From Ephydatia muelleri (lineage: Eukaryota; Porifera; Demospongiae; Spongillida; Spongillidae), in contig JABACO010000009.1 in assembly GCA_013339895.1 (NCBI GenBank), forward strand, positions 6,612,020 to 6,676,019: 64,000 nucleotides of DNA. Direction: 5' to 3'. The notes beneath the pieces were generated by a model that ran no database searches, was not told the origin of the DNA, and saw only the letters and a list, made by a program, of their open reading frames with translations. Below, piece by piece: positions 63,241-64,000 of the stretch (the stretch's first letter is position 1; each line of letters opens with the position of its first letter). The position numbers and the translations under genes are program-made.

Positions 63241-63875
63241 GACGGGCCACTGAAGGCCAGAATTGAAGAGACTGATAATTCGGACGAAGAAGAGGATTCT
63301 TGGAATTGCAAGTGCGGTACTGAAGTGCACGGTATTCTACAGCTAGGATGTAGTATTTGTTTAACAAAAAGTAAAGAAAAACGTTTCTGGACGATACGTC
63401 TTGCGATCGAACCTCATCTTAATTCAAAGTTATGCGGATGACTCTAACCTCTTTGAAGGTCCCTATCGGTGGTACTAAAGAATCGGTTATTCAGGGCATG
63501 CAGGTACTTTTTCAACACTCGGAGCGGGAGATCGCCTTTGCTTGTGAGTTCCAATTCTTTCTACCGATTTTTCTCTATCAATTGATGCGATTGGAAAATA
63601 ATTTTCTGCTCCAAATGCAATGGTGTTCCAGTGAAGGTGGAAGGGGTGGGGCTGACACAGGATGATCTGCACGTGATGGCAGTGATCGCTTCGTACGGGA
63701 AGCTAAACTCGGCACCATGCAAGCATGCAAGCTTAACACATGCAGCTTGCGGTTCGTATAGCGATTTCTTTCACCTGCAGCTGGCAGCACGTCATACACT
63801 GGCGAGGACGCTTGTCTGGGTCACTGCCGACACTGGCAACCTCCCTGCATTACGAAACTGATATTAAGGGACACC
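63241..63875 (+). other. Possible exons of an unrecognised plus-strand gene
   Basis: Coding-like pieces: 'ETDNSDEEEDSWNCKCGTE' with C-x-C...C-x2-C spacing (63265-63441), 'VPIGGTKESVIQGMQVLFQ' followed by a GTGAGT at about 63544, and 'VKVEGVGLTQDDLHVMAVI' after a CAG near 63631. They might be exons of one gene that starts near 62890 and continues to the right, divergent from the peptidase gene. No family is recognised and exon joins are not secure. Confidence 0.3.
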
Positions 63876-63880
63876 GGCCG

Positions 63881-64000
63881 ATGGAGGACGGGGATTTCAT
63901 TCCGGACAATGATCTCGATGCAGCGGCGACAGTGCCGCTCACTGTGGAAGAGTTCGTACCACAACAGTGCATGGTTACCTTGTCGGCTAAATTAAGGGAC
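63881..64000 (+). CDS. Start or exon of an unidentified protein, cut by window edge
   Basis: An open frame from ATG 63881 to the window end reads 'MEDGDFIPDNDLDAAATVP' and 'LTVEEFVPQQCMVTLSAKL', acidic and free of repeats. It may be a first exon or an internal exon of the gene suggested to its left. Forty codons are too few for a family call. Confidence 0.35.
   Translation, partial: MEDGDFIPDNDLDAAATVPLTVEEFVPQQCMVTLSAKLRD

Noticed and set aside
62894-63441. Gly-Arg-Glu-Gly repeat protein joined to an acidic, Cys-containing tail
   Set aside because: The (GGGA)n tract opens every frame; only the non-repeat tail is kept as a doubtful exon.

Overview
This is a eukaryotic window from an invertebrate animal genome, most plausibly a sponge. 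The evidence is compact genes with short GT-AG introns, a voltage-gated proton channel gene, a DNMT3-type methyltransferase fragment, M28 folate-hydrolase-like genes, and Helitron, hAT, piggyBac, MULE and Ty3/gypsy debris of the kind seen in early-branching metazoans. No rRNA, tRNA, CRISPR or bacterial operon was seen. The species is inferred, not proven. A 1000-base N gap lies at 9475-10474.

Three genes look intact, all on the minus strand, and their exons join in phase with no stop. (1) A voltage-gated proton channel (Hv1/HVCN1 type), seven coding exons between 19393 and 13778, 340 residues, with all four voltage-sensor segments and a C-terminal tail. It has an unusual cysteine-rich, sequon-bearing S1-S2 loop. 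Its second intron is mostly two minisatellites, one of which repeats the real 5' splice site nine times. (2) and (3) Two near-identical glutamate-carboxypeptidase-II-like (M28B) genes, 53150-49123 and 62732-59439, ten exons and 772 residues each. All five zinc ligands are present but several residues that bind glutamate in human GCPII are changed.

The rest is a dense nest of mobile elements. 1-7 kb: a Ty3/gypsy tail with LTR, a (ACAT)n block, a ZSWIM-like MULE pseudogene split by a palindromic MITE, a GC-rich minisatellite, and a Helitron N-terminal fragment cut by a hAT transposon (7-9.5 kb). After the gap comes a decayed piggyBac transposase. 20-26 kb: more Helitron N-terminal debris, then a foldback element whose right arm is split by a 3.2-kb TIR element (CACTGCAAAAA ends, 2-bp CA target duplication). 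That insert carries exons of a DNMT3 pseudogene and a 10-copy array of exon-like units. 27-31 kb: palindromic MITEs, a non-autonomous hAT, hairpins and inverted arms. 31-34 kb: a broken gypsy pol. 34-37.4 kb: a decayed large protein with a DDE-like pattern that I cannot assign to a named superfamily. 39 kb: a TIR element carrying a THAP domain. 41.5-45.6 kb: a 4-kb inverted repeat made of degenerate repeats. 45.7-46.8 kb: an internally deleted hAT with a hATC domain. 47.4-48.6 kb: a foldback. Between the two peptidase genes lie a gypsy gag-protease relic and about 4 kb without recognisable genes. The last kilobase holds a (GGGA)n tract and what may be the start of a plus-strand gene running out of the window.

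The strongest candidates for something undescribed are the transposon carrying a DNMT3 gene fragment, the tandem array of a functional 5' splice site in the proton-channel gene, and the unassigned DDE-like element.
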